From Malassezia japonica (Eukaryota; Basidiomycota; Malasseziomycetes; Malasseziales; Malasseziaceae): a stretch of DNA of 64,000 nt. A program made the position numbers and the translations under genes. This document shows, piece after piece, positions 59,971-64,000 of this stretch. The DNA lies in contig NC_083377.1 of the NCBI RefSeq assembly GCF_029542785.1, positions 124,001-188,000 on the forward strand, read 5' to 3'. Numbering within the stretch: the stretch's first letter is position 1; each line of letters begins with the position of its first letter. The notes below the pieces were generated by a model, which was given only the letters and a program-made list of their open reading frames with translations, searched no databases and was not told the origin of the DNA.

Positions 59971-62078
59971 ATGGCGACGCAACGCCTCCGGCGGAAGCTC
60001 GAGCGCGACGGCGCGCCGGAGCGTGTGAACCTGGGCGAGAGTTTCGTGACAGTACGTCGACAATCTGACACAGTACGGTACACCGCTGCCTGCCCTCAAT
60101 GAGCACGGAAAAGACAAGAACGAGTACAAGCCGGTCTGGCAGCAGGAGGCCTACGACGAGAAAGGGCGCCGCCGCTTCCACGGCGCGTTCACCGGCGGTT
60201 TTTCGGCTGGATACTTTAACACGGTAGGATCAAAGGAGGGATGGACACCGTCGTCGTTCAAGTCGTCACGAAAGTCGCGCGCAGGCGCGTCGGCGCAGCG
60301 CCCAGAAGACTTTATGGACGACGAGGACCTCGCCGAGCTAAACAGCGCCTCGAAGCTCATCACCACCGATGCGTACGCACAGCACGAGAAGGCGAGCGAC
60401 CCCTTCATGAACATCCTCCAGCCGAGCGCAGAGGGGAACGTCCAGGCAAGCTCGTCGCACATGGGCCAGGCGCTCCTGCGCCGCATGGGCTGGAAACCCG
60501 GCCAAGGCATCGGGCCGCTCGTGTCGCACACGCGCCGCGAGCAGCTGCGCACGCTGCTCCGTGGCCTGCACCTCGCGCCCGCGCGCGATGCAGAAGAGGA
60601 CCACAGCGAGGCGGCGCGGCACAAGTTTCCCCCGCCCGATACCCAGCTCGTGCAGCTCCCCGACAACCGCGAGAAGCGCGGCCTGGGCTCGGCGAAAGGC
60701 GCGTCCGCACTCCAAGACGCGCTGCAACGCTTCCACCACGAAAAAGAGACGCAGCGCACCGTCGGTACGTACTCCTCCTAACACAGGCATGTCGGGCATG
60801 GACAGCGACGACGAGGACCACGTATACAGCGCGCCGCAGGATATCCGCGACTCGACGCTCGGTCGGGGGGATACGCTGCGCATCGGCGAGCAGCCTCCAA
60901 AAGCGGAAGAGTCGCCGGCGCTCGCGCAGGAACAGTGGCACGACGGCCGTCCGCTCGTCAAGGGATTCGTGCTCGGCAAGCCGATCGACGCCCCGAAAGT
61001 CTGGTTCCACGCGCCGTCGGTGCCAAAGGACTGGCAGCCGGATCCCCGACGTGTCTGGGCCCAGAGCGAGAAGCGCGAGGCCGAGGCACCGAAGCACGCC
61101 GCCGACCGCGGCCGCATCCTCGGCGAGGCGAAACTGCCGGGGCCGCCGCCTGCGATCGCCGCGTACCTCGGCGAGAAGGCGGCGCAGCGCATGCAGGCCG
61201 CGACACTTCCGCCCGCGCCGCCCAAGCCACTGCACGTCCCTGCGCTGGATGCAGAGACAGCTGTACGTGCGCTCGAGAACTTTGTGCCGGTCGGCAGCGA
61301 CACGGAGAAGCACGAGCGGTACAAGGCGTATCTACAAGCCTATGCAAACCACACGACCTATACCCCTCCCGATGGCGTCGTGCAGGACGAGCTCGACGAG
61401 TTCTTCGAGACGGCCGAGCGCCACCGCCCGGTGCGTGGCGCAATGGCGAGCCGCTTCACCTCGAGCACGCTGCTCCAGCCCGATACACCGGGAACGGGCG
61501 GCCTGATGGGCACCGAGGAGGCGCGTGCACAAGCGCCCGCGCCGGTCGCGGCTGCACAGCTGCCGCGCACGCCGGCACAGGAAGCGGCACGAGCCGGCGA
61601 CTTTGGCGACCGCACACGCACCGTGACGCGGTACGTGCCCCCAAAGCTGTTGTGCAAGCGCCTCGGCGTCGCCCCGCCGTACACCGAGCCGGAGCAGGAC
61701 GACACGCAGCGCGTCCTCGACAAGTTTGGGGCCGCACCCGAGCCCACACCCGAGGCGGATGCCGAGCCCGAGTTTGTCTTTGTGCCGCACTCGGAGGCGG
61801 CCGAACAGGCGGCCGAGGAAGAGTACCAGGAGGCACGTCCCTCCCTCGACCTGTTCAAGGCCGTTTTTGAGTCGGACGACGACGACGACGAGCCGACCGC
61901 TCCCCGCAAGCGCAAGACGGACGCGAGCAAGCCCAAGAAGAAGGCCAAGGACCGCCGCGTCGGGCCGCTGACCTTTGACCTGGACGACGACGAGGCCGGC
62001 GGCGCTCCGCCCGTCCCCCTCCAGCGCCGCGACGCGCCCCCGATCGCCCGGCCACGTGCCTCCGATCTATTCGAATAA
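59971..62078 (+). CDS. G-patch spliceosome protein (GPATCH1/TGH)
   Basis: Spliceosome-associated protein found in C-complexes, thought to activate a DEAH helicase. Exons 59971-60051, 60074-60764 and 60787-62078; two 22-nt introns; 687 aa. N-terminal conserved block: [20 protein letters not shown] then [20 protein letters not shown] and [20 protein letters not shown], the DUF1604 domain. The G-patch follows around [18 protein letters not shown]. Further conserved pieces: RSxFHAP-like [12 protein letters not shown] and [10 protein letters not shown]. The C-terminus is acidic then basic ([18 protein letters not shown]). Confidence 0.92.
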
Positions 62079-62096
62079 TGTTCGTAGCCCCACACG

Positions 62097-63200
62097 ATGG
62101 ACAAAGGGAAGCAGGCGTCGGGCAGTGGCGGCGCACGCAAGGCGGCGGGCGCCGGCATTGGCGACGAGCTACGTAGTATGCTTGCGGACCAAGGCAAAGG
62201 CACGAGCAGCGCCGCCGGCGGCGCGATGATGCAGGAGGCGATGCGCGATATGCAGATCAGCGACGCGCCCGCGTCGTCTGCCGGCAAGTTCCGCGAGACG
62301 AATACGCGCTCGCGCACGCCTACGGCGCTCGACGCAGAGTACTCTGCATTCCAAGGGCGTGAGCCGGTGACGGACCGTATCGCGCCGAATGCCAATGTCG
62401 ACTTTATGGAAAAAGCATGGCACTCGTCCGTGGCGCCGGCGCCGGCGCCGCAGCCTGCCGCGCAAGTGCCGCAGCCGGCCGCGCAGCCGACGCAGCCTGT
62501 CGCGCAGCCGACGCCCGCGCGTGCTCCGGACCTGCAGGCCGATGCAAGCAACTTCCTCTCGGCCCTCAACGCCGAGGCGCCCGAGCCGGACGCCATCGAC
62601 CAGCCCCAAGCGCCGGTGCTGAACGTGGCGCTGATCGACGAGTGGCGCCCTCCCTCGCCGTCGCACGGCTCGGTGATGAGCCACGAGCAGTACGCGATGC
62701 ACGAGCGCCTCGCGATGCTGCAGACGGGCGTGAACACCGAGCAGCCCTACCGCCAGGCGGAAGGTATCGCGCCTCCTGCCGACGACGCCGCGCTGAGCGA
62801 AGGCGTCTATGCCCCGACGCCCCAAGCGGCGCTCGCGAACGTGTGGGATGCGCAGCAGGCGCGTGCCGCGCATGTCCAGCAGTTCCGTGAGGACGAAAAG
62901 ACGAAGCCTATTAGCGGCCCGTCCTATACCAAGATCCGGGGCCAGGAGGTGGTCGACAAGCTGCGTGGGTGGCTCGTCCGCGAGGGCTACACTGGTGAGG
63001 TGTACGGCCTGCCGCCGATGGTGATGCGCACGTTTGGCGAGGCGACCGCCGAGGCGAACAATGAGCAGGACGAGGAGCGCCGCGCCAAGGCGATCCGCCG
63101 CCTCGATGCCTTGTACCGCCACCTGTCTGCGCCGTCGCACACCTCGCGCGGTCCTGCGGATATGGTCATGGAAGATTGGCTACAAAAACATAGCGAGTAG
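62097..63200 (+). CDS. Ala/Pro-rich protein, unknown
   Basis: Not recognised. Intronless, 367 aa. Low-complexity Ala/Gln/Pro stretch (about residues 115-145, PAAQPTQPVAQP). Possible short motifs: LDAEYSAFQGRE, NVDFMEKAWHSS, and LANVWDAQQARAAHVQQF. The C-terminal 90 residues look folded and helical (GQEVVDKLRGWLVREGYTGE, RRLDALYRHLSA). Spaced aromatic motifs recall peroxisomal import co-receptors, but no conserved N-terminal Cys is present, so this is only a thought. It starts 18 bases after GPATCH1; its stop abuts that of MYG1. Confidence 0.65.
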   Translation: MDKGKQASGSGGARKAAGAGIGDELRSMLADQGKGTSSAAGGAMMQEAMRDMQISDAPASSAGKFRETNTRSRTPTALDAEYSAFQGREPVTDRIAPNANVDFMEKAWHSSVAPAPAPQPAAQVPQPAAQPTQPVAQPTPARAPDLQADASNFLSALNAEAPEPDAIDQPQAPVLNVALIDEWRPPSPSHGSVMSHEQYAMHERLAMLQTGVNTEQPYRQAEGIAPPADDAALSEGVYAPTPQAALANVWDAQQARAAHVQQFREDEKTKPISGPSYTKIRGQEVVDKLRGWLVREGYTGEVYGLPPMVMRTFGEATAEANNEQDEERRAKAIRRLDALYRHLSAPSHTSRGPADMVMEDWLQKHSE

Positions 63201-64000
63201 CTACAGCGCAAGCGCCTTGTTGGCCATAGCCAGCGCGCCCTCCTTGGTCGCGTTGCCGCCGATAAAGCCCGACTGGTGAACAAAGACGCAGCCCGGAATG
63301 CCGCTGATCGTGCTCAGCTCCTCGTCGCGGATGCCGCGCCACTGCTCGGGCAGCGCCTTGCGGCTCTCGAAACTCTCGCTGCTCACCGGCACGGCCTGCA
63401 CACGCCACTTGCCGGACTCGTCGGGGTAGACGACGTACAGCGGCAGCTCGGCCTCGGGGATGGCGAGCGCCTCTTCGAGGTCGTAGATGTGACCCTTCCA
63501 GCCGACTGCGCCGTCAAAGAGGATGATGCGGCCCTGCGGGTCTGCGCCCTCGAACGACGTGCGCCCCTCGAGGCCCGCACGCACAATGTCGCGCGCCGGG
63601 AGCCATGCGTAGAGCGCATCGTCGACGCGGTCGAAGAATTCGCCGCCCGCCATCGCCGACGCGCGGCGGAAGCGCTGCAAGAGGTCCGCGTCCTCGAACG
63701 GCTGGTTCCAGCGGGGATTCATGAAGCCGACGCGCGACGAGAGGTCCGTCCGCGACTTGTATGTCGGCTCGCCCACCGCATCCGGATAGAGCGCAATGCC
63801 GTTGTCGATCGCGTCAATGGCTTCGACAAAGTCGTCGTACATCTTTTGGTACAGCAGCTCGATGCGCTCCGCGGTCGCCTCCTTGCCGAGGTGTGCGGCG
63901 AGAATGTCCTTGCCAAAGTGCTTCCACACGAGGCCGGCGCTGCTGAGCTTGGTCTTGTGTTCCGCGTCAAAGGTCTCTACAAAGCCGCGCTGGTGGTGGT
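63201..64000 (-). CDS. MYG1: MYG1/UPF0160 exonuclease, 3' part of gene
   Basis: DHH-family protein; human MYG1 is a 3'-5' RNA exonuclease of nucleus and mitochondria. About 266 C-terminal residues lie in the window; the 5' end is beyond 64000. The edge begins within the HHHQRGFVETF motif (phosphoesterase metal site), then KTKLSSAGLVWKHFGKDIL, IDNGIALY, TDLSSRVGFMNPRWNQP, ILFDGAVGWKGHIYDLE and FVHQSGFIGGNATKEGALAM, all signature blocks. Confidence 0.94.
   Translation of the reverse strand, partial: HHQRGFVETFDAEHKTKLSSAGLVWKHFGKDILAAHLGKEATAERIELLYQKMYDDFVEAIDAIDNGIALYPDAVGEPTYKSRTDLSSRVGFMNPRWNQPFEDADLLQRFRRASAMAGGEFFDRVDDALYAWLPARDIVRAGLEGRTSFEGADPQGRIILFDGAVGWKGHIYDLEEALAIPEAELPLYVVYPDESGKWRVQAVPVSSESFESRKALPEQWRGIRDEELSTISGIPGCVFVHQSGFIGGNATKEGALAMANKALAL

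Overview
This is a gene-dense, GC-rich piece of a fungal nuclear genome. The gene content (coronin, DASH subunit, AP-2 sigma, GPI and N-glycan enzymes, mitochondrial carriers, alternative complex I subunit) is that of a basidiomycete yeast. Together with the very short GTACGT...CTNACNCAG introns and intergenic gaps of tens of bases, it points to a Malassezia-type organism. That is an inference from style and content; no marker gene (rDNA, tRNA, mating locus) is present to fix the species.

I count 53 protein genes in 64 kb, two of them cut by the window ends. Strands alternate almost gene by gene, so most neighbours are convergent or divergent pairs. Seven of the 19 convergent pairs share or exactly abut their stop codons. 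One divergent pair overlaps in its start codons and another has starts 11 bases apart. I reconstructed 61 introns in 33 genes; 51 are exactly 22 nt, the rest 23, 24, 34 or 46 nt. Several short genes (OST4, TFB5, an Est3/TPP1-like OB-fold gene, acylphosphatase, a 21 kDa complex I subunit) only become visible once these introns are removed.

Layout. 1-7.3 kb: mitoribosome stalk proteins bL12m and uL10m flank an unknown helical protein, the Cu-ATPase CCC2 and an F-box/LRR protein. 7.6-14.5 kb: Yen1/GEN1-type resolvase, a PRELI/Ups lipid-transfer protein, SRP54, GPI18 and SYS1. 14.5-24 kb: AP-2 sigma, a protein that looks like an RsfS fold split by a neugrin domain, complex I 21 kDa subunit, SEC72, ATP12, a DysF peroxin, GPI17, and two disordered proteins. 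24-34 kb: a Dabb protein, Gemin2, RRP1, PET8, GatA/HER2, SDE2, an RTC4-domain protein, a mitochondrial TPR protein, TFB5, THI80, the Est3/TPP1-like gene. 34-50 kb: DUG1, an orphan, a dolichyldiphosphatase fused to a deaminase, a RING/coiled-coil protein, LEU5, an Srs2-type helicase, SCT1, acylphosphatase, DAM1 with a winged-helix-like tail, an unknown mitochondrial protein, a Sur7-like membrane protein and an SDR. 50-64 kb: a LYR protein, COX10, TFB3, RRP17, OST4, coronin, a DUF1763-like protein, DPH5, a GPATCH1-type spliceosome protein, an orphan and MYG1 (partial).

Functional themes: mitochondrial translation and respiration (bL12m, uL10m, RsfS/neugrin, GatA, ATP12, COX10, complex I subunit, PET8, LEU5, Ups); ER protein modification and targeting (SRP54, SEC72, OST4, CAX4, GPI17, GPI18); splicing (Gemin2, SDE2, GPATCH1), notable in a genome with near-minimal introns; telomere and recombination (Yen1, Srs2, Est3-like, RTC4-like); TFIIH (TFB3, TFB5). 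No tRNA, rRNA, transposon, CRISPR array or viral sequence was recognised.
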